The notes beneath the pieces were generated by a model. That model searched no databases, was not told the DNA's origin, and saw only the letters and a list, made by a program, of their open reading frames with translations. From assembly GCF_900103405.1 (NCBI RefSeq), contig NZ_FNHX01000004.1, forward strand, positions 248,001-312,000: 64,000 nt of DNA. Reading direction: 5' to 3'. The first letter of the stretch is position 1. The number at the start of each line of letters is the position of its first letter. Made by a program: the position numbers and the translations under genes. This stretch comes from Polaromonas sp. JS666. GTDB lineage: Bacteria > Pseudomonadota > Gammaproteobacteria > Burkholderiales > Burkholderiaceae_C. Shown piece after piece: positions 1-8,627 of this stretch.

Positions 1-1191
1 CTCGGCCAGCAGGCGCAGGGCCGACAGCTGGTCTTCCACGTCCTTGAAGGCGACGAGGATCTGCTCGCGGTAATTGGCCAGGGCAATGTCGAGTTCGGCA
101 TTCGCGTTCTGCACGCCGGCCTGGCGGCGGCCGCCGTCAAAAATCGGCAGTGACAGCAGCGCGCCCACACCCCAGGCCTGGCTGGAGACCTTGAACAGGT
201 CCTTGATCTCCGGCGCGGCATAACCGCCGTTGGCCGTCAGCGAGAAGGTCGGGAACCAGGCGGCCTTGGCCACGCCCACGCGGGCCTGCGCGGCCTGCAT
301 GCTGCTTTGCGCGGCGGACACGTCGGGGCGGCGCTCCAGCACCGTGCTGGGCACGCCGGCCGGGATCACGGGCAGCACCGTAGCCCACTCAGTGGGAGCG
401 ACGGCAAAACTGGACGCCACCTCGCCGACCAGCACGGCCAGCGCATGTTCGATTTCGGCACGGCGGCGGTCCAGCGCCAGCGCTTCGGATTCCGTGGCCG
501 CGACCTCGGCGCGCACGCGGGCGACGTCGAGCTCGGCCACGTCACCCTCGCGGAAGCGCACTTCCGTCAGGCGCAGCGTGTTGCGGTAGGCCTGCAGCGT
601 ATCGCGCACCAGGGTGCGTTCGGTGTCCAGCGCGCGCAGGTTCAGGTAGGCCTGCGCCACGTCGGCCTGCACCAGCAGCTGGGTGCTGCGCAGCAGGGCT
701 TCGCGCGACTGGGCGTCCAGTGACGCGGCGTCCGAGTTCAGCGAGAGCTTGCCGATCAGGTCGACTTCATAGGAAAAATTGGCGGCGGCCGTGACCGTGG
801 TCTGCGCGACGCGATTCGTGGTGATATTGCTCTGGCGCACCGCGCCGCCGCTCAAGCCCACTTGCGGCAGGCGGTCAGCGTCGGTGTTGCGCAAGATCGC
901 GCGCGCCTGGGCCAGGCGGCCCGCGGCCACCTTGACGCTGTTGTTGTTCTGGCCGGCCTGCTCGACCAGCCGGTCCAGCACCGGGTCGGCAAACACCTTC
1001 CACCAGGCGCCTTGTGATTGCGGGGCCGTCGCGGTGGCAACAGCCGCCGCACCGGCATTTTCCTTGTAGGCCGCGGGCGCGGCGGGAATGCTGGCCGGGT
1101 CTACCGAGGCGCTGGTGGCGCAGCCCGCCAGCACCAGGGCGGCCAGCAGGGGCAGCAGCGCGCTGCGCAGTTTTGACGATGTGTGGTTCAT
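1..1191 (-). CDS. RND efflux outer-membrane lipoprotein, NodT/OprM family (3' end cut)
   Basis: Outer-membrane channel of the tripartite pump encoded by the next two genes. The minus-strand frame is open from base 1191 to the window edge (397 codons of an expected 470-490), so the C-terminus is missing. The start ATG is followed by a lipoprotein signal with lipobox L-A-G-C and acylated Cys24. The last visible residues fit the C-terminal OEP repeat (Y-R-E-Q-I-L-V-A-F-K-D-V-E-D). It lies 29 bases behind the pump gene and is the last gene of the operon. The OEP-family call is firm; the exact subfamily is inferred from the MexF-like partner. Confidence 0.9.
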   Translation of the reverse strand, partial: MNHTSSKLRSALLPLLAALVLAGCATSASVDPASIPAAPAAYKENAGAAAVATATAPQSQGAWWKVFADPVLDRLVEQAGQNNNSVKVAAGRLAQARAILRNTDADRLPQVGLSGGAVRQSNITTNRVAQTTVTAAANFSYEVDLIGKLSLNSDAASLDAQSREALLRSTQLLVQADVAQAYLNLRALDTERTLVRDTLQAYRNTLRLTEVRFREGDVAELDVARVRAEVAATESEALALDRRRAEIEHALAVLVGEVASSFAVAPTEWATVLPVIPAGVPSTVLERRPDVSAAQSSMQAAQARVGVAKAAWFPTFSLTANGGYAAPEIKDLFKVSSQAWGVGALLSLPIFDGGRRQAGVQNANAELDIALANYREQILVAFKDVEDQLSALRLLAE

Positions 1192-1220
1192 GATGAACTC
1201 CTGTAACTTGATGCTTGTTG

Positions 1221-4200
1221 TTATTCGTGAAGCTTGACGGGCGCGGCCGGCTGGGCGTGCGCGCCTGCGCCGCCGCTGCCCGCGAAGGCCTCGAGGTGCG
1301 GCACTTCGCCGTGCAGCTTGAGCGGGCGGTTGCCCGTGAGGCGGCGCAGCGTCACATAAAACACCGGCGTGAGGAACAGGCCGAAGGCCGTGACGCCAAT
1401 CATTCCCGAGAACACCGCGACGCCCATGGCATGGCGCATTTCGGCGCCGGCACCCGTCGACAGCACCAGGGGCAGCACGCCCATGATGAAGGCCAGCGAG
1501 GTCATCAGGATGGGGCGCAGGCGCAGGCGGCTGGCTTCGATCGCGGCCTGCAGCGGCGTGCGCCCGGCAAATTCCAGCTCGCGTGCGAACTCCACGATCA
1601 GGATGGCGTTCTTCGCCGACAGCCCCACCAGCACGATCAAGCCGATCTGCGTGAAGATGTTGTTGTCGCCGCCGGTCAGCTTCACGCCCAGCATGGCGGC
1701 CAAGAGGCCCATGGGAACGATCAGCACGATGGCGATCGGCAGGGTCAGGCTTTCGTACTGCGCGGCCAGCACCAGGAAGACCAGCAGCAGCGCCAGCGGG
1801 AACACCCACATGGCCGAGTTGCCGGCGATGATTTCCTGGTAGGTCAGGTCGGTCCACTCGTAGCTGATGCCGGGCGGCAAGGTTTCGGCCGCGATGCGGG
1901 CGACCGCGTCCTGCGCCTGGCCCGAGGAATAGCCGGGCGCGGCGCCGCCGTTGATGTCGGCCGACAGGAAGCCGTTGTAGCGCATCGCGCGTTCCGGGCC
2001 GAAGCTGGGCGTGACCTTCATCAGCGCCGACAGCGGCACCATCTCGCCGGTGGCCGAACGCACCTTGAGCAGGCCTATGTCCTCGGCGCGGGCGCGGTAA
2101 GGCGCGTCGGCCTGGACCCGCACGGAGTAAGTGCGGCCGAACTTGTTGAAGTCGTTGGCGTAGAGGCTGCCCAGATAAATCTGCATGGTGTCGAACACGT
2201 CGGTCACCGGCACGCCGAGCTGGCGCGCCTTGGTGCGGTCAATGTCGGCATAGAGCTGCGGCACGTTGACCTGGAAGCTCGAGAACAGGCCGGCCAGTTC
2301 AGGCGTCTGGTAGGCCTTGGCCATGAAGTCCTTGGTGGCTTTGTCGAGCGCGGCATAACCGAGCGAGCCGCGGTCTTCCAGCTGCAGCTTGAAGCCGCCG
2401 GTGGTACCCAGGCCCTGCACGGGCGGCGGCGGGAACATCGCGATAAAGGCTTCCTGGATGCCGCTGAACTTGCCGTTGAGCTGGCCGGCGATGGCGCCCG
2501 CGCTCAGGTCCGCGCTCCGGCGCTGGTCAAAGGGCTTCAGGGACAGAAACACGATGCCCGAGTTGGAGCTGTTGGTAAAGCCGTTGATCGACAGGCCGGG
2601 GAAGGCGATCGCGTGCTCCACACCAGGCTGCTTCATGGCGATGTCGCTGATGCGGCGTATCACGTCTTCGGTACGGTCCAGCGTGGCGCCGTCGGGCAGC
2701 TGCGCGAAACCGATCAGGTACTGCTTGTCCTGGCCGGGCACAAAACCGCTGGGCACGGCCTTGAACAGGCCCGTGGTGGCCAGCACCAGCACCAGGTAGA
2801 TGCCCAGCATCACGGCCTTGCGCGAGATCGCGCCCTTGACGCCACGGCTGTAGTTCTCGGAGCCGCGGTGAAAGGCCTTGTTGAAGGCGCCGAAGAAGCG
2901 GCCGAAGACCTTGTCCATGCCGCGGGTCAGCGCGTCCTTGGGCGCGTCGTGGCTCTTGAGCAGCAAGGCGGCCAGCGCGGGCGACAGGGTCAGCGAGTTG
3001 ACGGCCGAGATCACGGTCGAGATCGCGATCGTCAGCGCGAACTGCTTGTAGAACTGGCCCGACAGGCCGGTGATGAAGGCCAGCGGCACGAACACGGCGA
3101 TCAGCACCAGGGCGATGGCGATGATGGGCCCGGACACCTCGCGCATGGCGCGGTAGGTGGCGTCGCGCGGGCTCAGCCCGGCCTCGATGTTGCGCTCGAC
3201 GTTTTCCACCACCACGATGGCGTCGTCCACCACAATGCCGATGGCCAGCACCAGCCCGAACAGGCTGAGCGCATTGATCGAAAAACCGAAGAGGTGCATC
3301 ACCGCGAAGGTGCCGATGACGGAAATCGGCACGGCCAGCAGCGGGATGATGGAAGCGCGCCAGGTCTGCAGGAAGATGATCACGACCAGCACCACCAGGG
3401 CCACGGCCTCGAGCAGGGTGTGCACCACGGCTTCGATGGAGGAACGCACGAACTGCGTGGTGTCGTAGACGATCTCGTAGTCCACACCCTCGGGCATGTT
3501 CTTCTTGAGTTCCTTCATCACGGCCTGCACGTCGTCCGAAATCTGGATGGCGTTGGAGCCCGGCGCGGCGAACACCGGCACGGCGACTGCCTGCTTGTTG
3601 TCCAGCAGCGAGCGCAGCGCGTAGTCGGACGCGCCCAGTTCCAGGCGCGAGATGTCGCGCAGGCGCGTCACGGCGCCGCCCTTGTCGGTCTTGACGATGA
3701 TGTCGCCGAACTCTTCCTCACTCTGCAGGCGGCCCTGGGCGTTGATGGACAGTTGCATGTCCACGCCGGGCAGGCCGGGCGAAGCACCCACCACGCCGGC
3801 GGCGGCCTGGATGTTCTGCTCGCGGATGGCGCGCACCACGTCGCCGGCGGACAAACCGCGCTCAGCCACCTTTTGCGGATCCAGCCAGACGCGCATCGAG
3901 TAGTCGCCCGAGCCGAACAGCTGCACCTGGCCCACGCCGTTGATGCGTGCCAGGCGGTCCTTGACGTTGAGCACCGCGTAGTTGCGCAGGTAGGTCATGT
4001 CGTAGCGGTCGTTGGGCGAGAGCAAATGCACCACCATGGTGAGGTCGGGCGAGCTCTTGATGGTGGTGATGCCCAGGCGGCGCACTTCCTCGGGCAGGCG
4101 CGGCTCGGCTTGCGAGACGCGGTTTTGCACCAGCTGCTGCGCCTTGTCCGGGTCGGTGCCCAGCTTGAAGGTGACGTTGAGCGTCATCAGGCCGTCGGTG

Positions 4201-4454
4201 GTGGCCTGGCTGCTCATGTAGAGCATGCCGTCCACGCCGTTGATGGATTCCTCCAGCGGCGTGGCCACGGTTTCGGCGATCACCTTGGGGTTGGCGCCCG
4301 GGTAGTTGGCGCGCACCACCACCGTGGGCGGCACCACGTCGGGGTACTCGGCGATCGGCAGCGAGCGCAGCGCGATCAGTCCGGCGATGAACATCAGCAG
4401 CGACAGCACGCCGGCAAAGATGGGCCGGTCAATAAAAAACTTGGATAGATTCAT
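1221..4454 (-). CDS. RND multidrug efflux pump, HAE1 family, MexF-like
   Basis: Inner-membrane proton/drug antiporter, 1077 aa, the usual size for the AcrB/MexF family. The N-terminus (MNLSKFFIDRPIFAGVL) and the segment around residues 400-420 with the paired Asp of the proton relay (G-I-V-V-D-D-A-I-V-V-V-E-N) are diagnostic, and two large periplasmic loops separate TM1-2 and TM7-8. Wording of the porter domain is closer to MexF/OqxB than to AcrB (inference from memory of the families). It follows the adaptor gene by 31 bases. Likely substrates are small aromatic or redox-active drugs, but this cannot be read from sequence. Confidence 0.95.
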   Translation of the reverse strand: MNLSKFFIDRPIFAGVLSLLMFIAGLIALRSLPIAEYPDVVPPTVVVRANYPGANPKVIAETVATPLEESINGVDGMLYMSSQATTDGLMTLNVTFKLGTDPDKAQQLVQNRVSQAEPRLPEEVRRLGITTIKSSPDLTMVVHLLSPNDRYDMTYLRNYAVLNVKDRLARINGVGQVQLFGSGDYSMRVWLDPQKVAERGLSAGDVVRAIREQNIQAAAGVVGASPGLPGVDMQLSINAQGRLQSEEEFGDIIVKTDKGGAVTRLRDISRLELGASDYALRSLLDNKQAVAVPVFAAPGSNAIQISDDVQAVMKELKKNMPEGVDYEIVYDTTQFVRSSIEAVVHTLLEAVALVVLVVIIFLQTWRASIIPLLAVPISVIGTFAVMHLFGFSINALSLFGLVLAIGIVVDDAIVVVENVERNIEAGLSPRDATYRAMREVSGPIIAIALVLIAVFVPLAFITGLSGQFYKQFALTIAISTVISAVNSLTLSPALAALLLKSHDAPKDALTRGMDKVFGRFFGAFNKAFHRGSENYSRGVKGAISRKAVMLGIYLVLVLATTGLFKAVPSGFVPGQDKQYLIGFAQLPDGATLDRTEDVIRRISDIAMKQPGVEHAIAFPGLSINGFTNSSNSGIVFLSLKPFDQRRSADLSAGAIAGQLNGKFSGIQEAFIAMFPPPPVQGLGTTGGFKLQLEDRGSLGYAALDKATKDFMAKAYQTPELAGLFSSFQVNVPQLYADIDRTKARQLGVPVTDVFDTMQIYLGSLYANDFNKFGRTYSVRVQADAPYRARAEDIGLLKVRSATGEMVPLSALMKVTPSFGPERAMRYNGFLSADINGGAAPGYSSGQAQDAVARIAAETLPPGISYEWTDLTYQEIIAGNSAMWVFPLALLLVFLVLAAQYESLTLPIAIVLIVPMGLLAAMLGVKLTGGDNNIFTQIGLIVLVGLSAKNAILIVEFARELEFAGRTPLQAAIEASRLRLRPILMTSLAFIMGVLPLVLSTGAGAEMRHAMGVAVFSGMIGVTAFGLFLTPVFYVTLRRLTGNRPLKLHGEVPHLEAFAGSGGAGAHAQPAAPVKLHE

Positions 4455-4485
4455 GGCGATTCTTCTTGTTCAGGTGAGGGGCGGC

Positions 4486-5715
4486 TCAGGACTTGGCCGC
4501 GACCTTCACGGCTTTTTCGGTGAGCTCGGCCTTGGCGGACATTTCCACCGTTTGCGGCGCGACCAGCGCGCCGGGGCGTATGCGCTGCAGGCCGTTGACG
4601 ACGATGCGTTCGTTGGCGGCGAGGCCGCCCTTGACCACGCGCAGGCCGTTGACGGCGGCACCCAGCGTGACCTCGCGGTAGACCGCCTTGTTGTCGGCGC
4701 CCACCACCAGCACAAACTTCTTGTTCTGGTCGGTGCCGACCGCGCGTTCGTTGATCAGCAGGGCCGTGCCCTTGGTGGCCTGGCCCATGCGGATGCGCGC
4801 GAACTGGCCGGGCATGAGCTGGCCGTCCTTGTTGTCGAAGACGGCGCGGGCGCGCACGGTTCCGCTCTTGGCGTCGACCTGGTTGTCGACGAGTTGCAGC
4901 TTGCCTTCGAACGGCGTGTCGGTGCTGGCGGCCGTGCCCATCTGCACAGGAATGCGCTCGAGGTTGCGGCTGGCCGGGCCGCCATTTCCGCCCACGTCCT
5001 TCAGGGCCTTGGTGACGACCTGCTCGTCAGCATCAAAGCTCGCGTAGATCGGGCTCACCGACACCAGCGTGGTCAGCACGGGAGCGCCCGGGCCGGCGGC
5101 GACCAGGTTGCCCACAGTCACTTCGAGCTTGCCGACGCGGCCCGACACCGGCGCGCGCACCTGGGTGTAGCCCAGGCTCAACTGCGCCGTCTGCAGGGCC
5201 GCCTGCGCGGCGCGCAAATTGGCTTCGGCCTCGCCCTTGCCGTTGGTGCGTTCGTCGAATTCACGCTTGGAAATCGCCTGCTCGCTCCACAGGCGCTGCG
5301 AACGCTCCTGCTCGCCCTTGGCCTGGGTGACCCGGGCCTGGGCGGCGGCAACCTGCGCATCAGCGCGTTCCACGTCGGCGGCATAGGGCGCCGGGTCTAT
5401 GGTCAGCAACAGGTCGCCCTTCTTGACCAGCGCGCCTTCGCGAAAGTGCACAGACTGTATGGTGCCGGCCACGCGCGAACGGACATCCACGCGCTCGACC
5501 GCCTCCAGCCGGCCCGAGAACTCGTCCCAGGCGGAGACGTCGCTTTGCACCACGGTGGCGACCGAGACAGGGGTGGCTTGCGGCGCGGCGGGACCGGACT
5601 GGGCGCGGGTACCGGAGACGCCGAACACGGCGGCGGAAATACCGGTCACGGCCAGCACGGCGAGGGCCACGGCCAGCAGGCGGCGCTTGGGGGTATGCAG
5701 TTGTATGGATGGCAT
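4486..5715 (-). CDS. RND efflux periplasmic adaptor (membrane fusion protein)
   Basis: 409 aa periplasmic adaptor bridging pump and outer-membrane channel. One hydrophobic segment at residues 12-34 anchors or exports it. It is followed by a barrel-sandwich half (residues about 60-100), an alpha-helical hairpin rich in Ala/Gln (about 110-170), the second lipoyl half with A-P-V-S-G-R-V-G, then beta-barrel and membrane-proximal domains. First gene of the three-gene efflux operon. Its promoter carries the SoxR-like palindrome at 5808-5827, giving a leader of roughly 75 bases. MexE/AcrA-type function is well supported by order and architecture. Confidence 0.94.
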   Translation of the reverse strand: MPSIQLHTPKRRLLAVALAVLAVTGISAAVFGVSGTRAQSGPAAPQATPVSVATVVQSDVSAWDEFSGRLEAVERVDVRSRVAGTIQSVHFREGALVKKGDLLLTIDPAPYAADVERADAQVAAAQARVTQAKGEQERSQRLWSEQAISKREFDERTNGKGEAEANLRAAQAALQTAQLSLGYTQVRAPVSGRVGKLEVTVGNLVAAGPGAPVLTTLVSVSPIYASFDADEQVVTKALKDVGGNGGPASRNLERIPVQMGTAASTDTPFEGKLQLVDNQVDAKSGTVRARAVFDNKDGQLMPGQFARIRMGQATKGTALLINERAVGTDQNKKFVLVVGADNKAVYREVTLGAAVNGLRVVKGGLAANERIVVNGLQRIRPGALVAPQTVEMSAKAELTEKAVKVAAKS

Positions 5716-5799
5716 GTCAATTCTCTCGAAGATGGGATGGATGAAGAAAACGGGTAAACGGAAAAGTGAATGGGAGCCAAGAGGTCGGGCAAAGCGGCG

Positions 5800-5830
5800 A
5801 CTCTAAAACCTCAACTTAAGTTGAGGTCAA
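5800..5830 (-). promoter_or_regulatory. SoxR/MerR-type promoter of the efflux operon
   Basis: Read on the minus strand there is a -35 TTGACC, a 19-base spacer and a -10 TAGAGT. The spacer and -35 edge hold a perfect 20-bp palindrome at 5808-5827 (ACCTCAACTT and its complement). The over-long 19-bp spacer with a dyad between the two hexamers is the hallmark of MerR-family promoters. The dyad differs from the E. coli soxS SoxR box (CCTCAAGTTAACTTGAGG) only by inversion of the central bases. It points at the adaptor gene starting at 5715. No MerR-family gene is present in the window. Confidence 0.72.
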
Positions 5831-5962
5831 GCGCGCGACGCCTAACACGCTGCCCGTGCAGGGACATCAAGCCGCCGCGGCCTTGCCCGCGGCGCTGATC
5901 GGTATCCGAATGAATCAATGGCATGGTGAACTCCCTCAAAGAAAAAATCGAAGCGATAAAAC

Positions 5963-6835
5963 TCAGGCCACCGCGCCATGCGCGGCGGTCCGCGCATCCA
6001 GCGCGGTGGCAAAGAATCGGCCGAAGCGCTCACGCAGCAGCGGCCCCCAAGCCTTTTTGGGGTCGGCCGGTTCCAGGTAGCTGCAGGGCCAGCCGGTGGG
6101 AACCGGCAACACCGTGTCCAGCGCGACCAGGCCGGCGGCGCGCAGGCGCGCGGCATAGGCCAGCGTCTCGTCACGCAGCGGGTCGTCCTGCGCCGTGATC
6201 AGCAGCGTGGGCGGCAGGCCGGCCAGGCGAAAGGCCGAACCGGGTGCGGCATAGGGATGGCTGGCGTCTTCCAGGCGCGGCAGGTAGTTGTGCCAGCCGT
6301 CGGCCCAGGTGCAGCCGACCGGGCCGGCTTCAGCGTCGCGCAGCGAAGCCGTGGCCAGGCAAGGGTCCAGCATGGGCGACAGCAATATCTGCCCGGCCAG
6401 CGCCGGCTCCTGCAGGTCGCGCGCCATCAGCGCCACAGCTGCCGCGATATTGCCGCCGGCTTCCTCGCCAGCCACAAACACCGGTGCCCCGGCGCCGGCC
6501 AGCTTGTGGCGGGCCTTGAAAGCCCACTCCAGGGCGGCGTAGCCCATTTCAACGGCACCGGGAAACGGATGCTCGGGCGCCAGCGGATAGTCCAACGACA
6601 TCACCACCGCGCCGGCATCAGCCAGCAGCCCGGCCACGCAGGAGCCGCCTTCCAGCGAACCGCCCACAAAGGCGCCCGCATGGAAATGCAACACCAGCGG
6701 CGACACGCCCGCGCTGCCGCGGCGGCCGTAGAAACGCACGTCCAGCGGCTTTTTCAGCGCAAGCTGGATCTGCTTTTCGACCCACGGGGGGCTGGTTTTG
6801 TCGTCGCCTTTGACGGCGGGCTGCTGGCTTTTCAT
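5963..6835 (-). CDS. alpha/beta-hydrolase of the HSL type lacking the catalytic Ser and His
   Basis: 290 aa protein with the hormone-sensitive-lipase layout: an oxyanion segment H-A-G-A-F (52-56, family HGGG), D-Y-P-L-A-P-E-H (82-89), a nucleophile elbow and the acid loop D-D-P-L-R-D-E (217-223). The elbow reads G-E-E-A-G-G-N (123-129) where active members have G-D-S-A-G-G-N, so Ser is replaced by Glu125. The position of the catalytic His (usually H-G-F) reads G-W-P-C-S-Y. The frame is intact. It is therefore probably a non-hydrolytic fold member rather than an esterase. It sits behind the efflux promoter region, same strand, opposite the LysR gene. Confidence 0.85.
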   Translation of the reverse strand: MKSQQPAVKGDDKTSPPWVEKQIQLALKKPLDVRFYGRRGSAGVSPLVLHFHAGAFVGGSLEGGSCVAGLLADAGAVVMSLDYPLAPEHPFPGAVEMGYAALEWAFKARHKLAGAGAPVFVAGEEAGGNIAAAVALMARDLQEPALAGQILLSPMLDPCLATASLRDAEAGPVGCTWADGWHNYLPRLEDASHPYAAPGSAFRLAGLPPTLLITAQDDPLRDETLAYAARLRAAGLVALDTVLPVPTGWPCSYLEPADPKKAWGPLLRERFGRFFATALDARTAAHGAVA

Positions 6836-7316
6836 CGTCGTGAACCGCGTAGGGCTCCGGTTTGTTGCAATGCAGCAGAAGATACGCCCGGGGTGTCACT
6901 TAATAAATAGCCTTTCCGTTTATTCTTTATTTCACCAATGCAACAATCGGGGGTATGCCTGAGCTCCCCACGCTGTCGTACCGGGCTGTTTGCCGCGCAA
7001 GCCCCTGCCCGCTTCATCACCACGACTTGAGGCCTGGGACGCGAAGTGTGGTCCTTGCCTCCATGGCAGGGTCCACAGACTCCGGGAAAACCCGGACAGG
7101 ACCAAGGGCTATTTGGCGGCGGTCACGGGAAGCCGCCATGATGGTCACAATCGCCCCTCGCAGTTCCTCCGCGAACTTCCCTTCGCGGATCTCCCCGGCT
7201 TTCCCCAGGACCCCCGCGGCCACCCGCCGCCAGGGGATGAGGCAGCAGGCCCACCGGCCCGCGGCGCCTCAGGTGCATTGACAGACCCTTACCAGGACCA
7301 CAGGACAGGACTTTTC
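6836..7316. other. gene-free divergent region with a folded element
   Basis: 481 bases between the hydrolase (minus) and the LysR gene (plus). The first 110 bases are AT-rich (6900-6945) and should hold the divergent promoters; the inverted repeat TGTTGCA (6863-6869) and TGCAACA (6939-6945) flanks them. The remaining 350 bases are GC-rich and contain the stems listed separately at 7049-7189. Short open frames exist on both strands, but none has a ribosome-binding site or a recognisable product. Confidence 0.6.
7049..7189 (+). ncRNA. candidate structured RNA / leader element upstream of LysR gene
   Basis: Four strong stems lie close together: TGGTCCT (7049-7055) with AGGACCA (7098-7104) enclosing two hairpins, TGCC/GGCA (7056-7068) and TCCGGG-AAAA-CCCGGA (7081-7096). 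These are followed by TGGCGGC/GCCGCCA (7114-7120 with 7132-7138) and TCCGCGAA-CTTCCC-TTCGCGGA (7168-7189). A multibranch outline followed by two hairpins is typical of a structured RNA, but I could not match it to tmRNA, RNase P RNA, 6S RNA or a riboswitch class I know. The strand is assumed from the downstream LysR gene. It could also be a dispersed repeat. Confidence 0.35.
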
Positions 7317-8288
7317 ATGGACAAGTTTTCCGCAATGCAGGCCTTTGTACGGGTCGTGGAAGCCGGTACCTTCACCAAGGCCGCCGATTCCATGGGCATG
7401 CCCAAGCCGACGGTGACCCGGCTGATCCAGACGCTGGAGCAGTCACTGGACACCAAGCTGCTCAACCGCACCACACGCAAGGTCACGGTCACGGCCGACG
7501 GCGCGGCGTATTACGAACGCGCCGGCCGCCTGCTCGGCGAGATGGAAGAGCTCGAATCGAGCATGTCGCGCGCCAAGGCCAGCCCGCGCGGCCGGCTCAA
7601 GGTGGACATCCCCTCTTCCCTGGGTATGGCGGTGGTGATCCCGGCCCTGCCGGATTTTTATGCGCGCTACCCCGATATCCAGTTGGAGCTCGGCGTGAGC
7701 GACCGGCCCATAGACATCCTGGCCGAGAACGTGGACTGCGTGATACGCGGCGGCGAGATCACCGACCAGTCGCTGGTGGCACGCCGCATCGGCGAGTTCT
7801 ATTTGATGTCCTGCGCCTCGCCGGCCTACCTCAAGCGCCATGGAACACCGCAACATCCGCAGGAACTCGCGCATGGGCACAGGCTGATCCGCTATGTATC
7901 GCCGCGCGACGGCAAGCTCTACGGCGTGACGCTGCACAAGGACGGCGAAAGTGTGGAGGTCGAGGGCTACCACCAGCTCTCCGTCAACGACTCGAACGCC
8001 GGCGTGGCGGCGGCGCTGGCCGGCCTGGGCATCCTGCAGACGGTCACCTTCCTGGTACAGCAGCACATCAGCAGCGGCGCGCTGGAGCCGCTGTTCAACG
8101 GCTGGTGCTCCGCGGCCAAGCCGATTCACGTGGTCTACCCGCCGAACCGCCACCTGAGCAACAAGGTGCGCGTCTTTGTCGACTGGATCGCCGACCTGTT
8201 CGCCAGGCACGACCTGATCCAGCGCAAGAGCAGCCTGCCAGGGCGCAGCGCGCGCGCGCAGCTCGTTGCCGAAGCGCTGGTCGAGTAG
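7317..8288 (+). CDS. LysR-family transcriptional regulator
   Basis: 323 aa. The N-terminal winged helix-turn-helix (residues 1-60, with G-T-F-T-K-A-A-D-S-M-G-M-P-K-P-T-V-T-R) is followed by a periplasmic-binding-protein-like effector domain (about 90-295) of the CrgA/DhcR type. The ATG at 7317 was chosen because the family always begins at M-D-x-F-x-A-M; the longer open frame upstream has no family similarity. It faces away from the hydrolase and efflux operon. MexEF-type pumps are often controlled by LysR proteins such as MexT, so a role at the efflux locus is possible but not shown. Confidence 0.9.
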   Translation: MDKFSAMQAFVRVVEAGTFTKAADSMGMPKPTVTRLIQTLEQSLDTKLLNRTTRKVTVTADGAAYYERAGRLLGEMEELESSMSRAKASPRGRLKVDIPSSLGMAVVIPALPDFYARYPDIQLELGVSDRPIDILAENVDCVIRGGEITDQSLVARRIGEFYLMSCASPAYLKRHGTPQHPQELAHGHRLIRYVSPRDGKLYGVTLHKDGESVEVEGYHQLSVNDSNAGVAAALAGLGILQTVTFLVQQHISSGALEPLFNGWCSAAKPIHVVYPPNRHLSNKVRVFVDWIADLFARHDLIQRKSSLPGRSARAQLVAEALVE

Positions 8289-8423
8289 CCAACGCCGGCC
8301 CGGCATCTCCTACAGCCGGCGTCACTGACAGCCTACAGCGCAAGCGGCATTCACCGATTAAGGTGAAGGCCTGTCCGATCCGTCCTCCTGGATTCTTCCT
8401 GTACTGCCTGCGAAAGACCTCAC

Positions 8424-8627
8424 ATGCCAAGATTAAAAGCCCCCGCGCCCGATGCCGAAAGCCGAAAGGCACTGGAGCAGCGGGCACGGGAAGCCGTGCT
8501 GCCCGCGCCGCCCAGGCAAAAAGGGCGCTGGCCCTTTCCCGTGAACAATGAGCAGCCCGCGGGTGAAGCCGGCGACGGCCAGCGCGAATCGCCGGACGAC
8601 AAACCGGCCCGCAAATCCGGGGACTAA
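8424..8627 (+). CDS. small hypothetical protein
   Basis: 67 aa, Pro-, Ala- and charge-rich (R-Q-K-G-R-W-P-F-P-V-N-N near the middle, then acidic/basic tail P-D-D-K-P-A-R-K-S-G-D), no membrane segment and probably disordered. It starts after a weak GAAAG ribosome-binding site, and its stop overlaps the 3' end of the convergent DUF808 gene by four bases. The look resembles small unannotated Comamonadaceae proteins, but I do not recognise the family. Coding status is uncertain. Confidence 0.45.
   Translation: MPRLKAPAPDAESRKALEQRAREAVLPAPPRQKGRWPFPVNNEQPAGEAGDGQRESPDDKPARKSGD

Noticed and set aside
1215..4448. 1077-codon plus-strand frame opposite the RND pump
   Set aside because: Mirror of the pump frame with His/Gln/Arg-rich content; it arises from high GC in the third codon position of the real gene and has no family features.
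7021..7260. Cobalamin riboswitch or RNase P RNA at the folded region
   Set aside because: Some words (GGGAA, CCCTCGCAGTT) resemble the cobalamin core, but the B12-box and kissing-loop parts are missing. RNase P conserved regions are absent on both strands.
6990..7316. 109-residue N-terminal extension of the first LysR protein
   Set aside because: LysR proteins begin at the HTH; the extension is Pro/Arg-rich noise spanning the stem-loop region.
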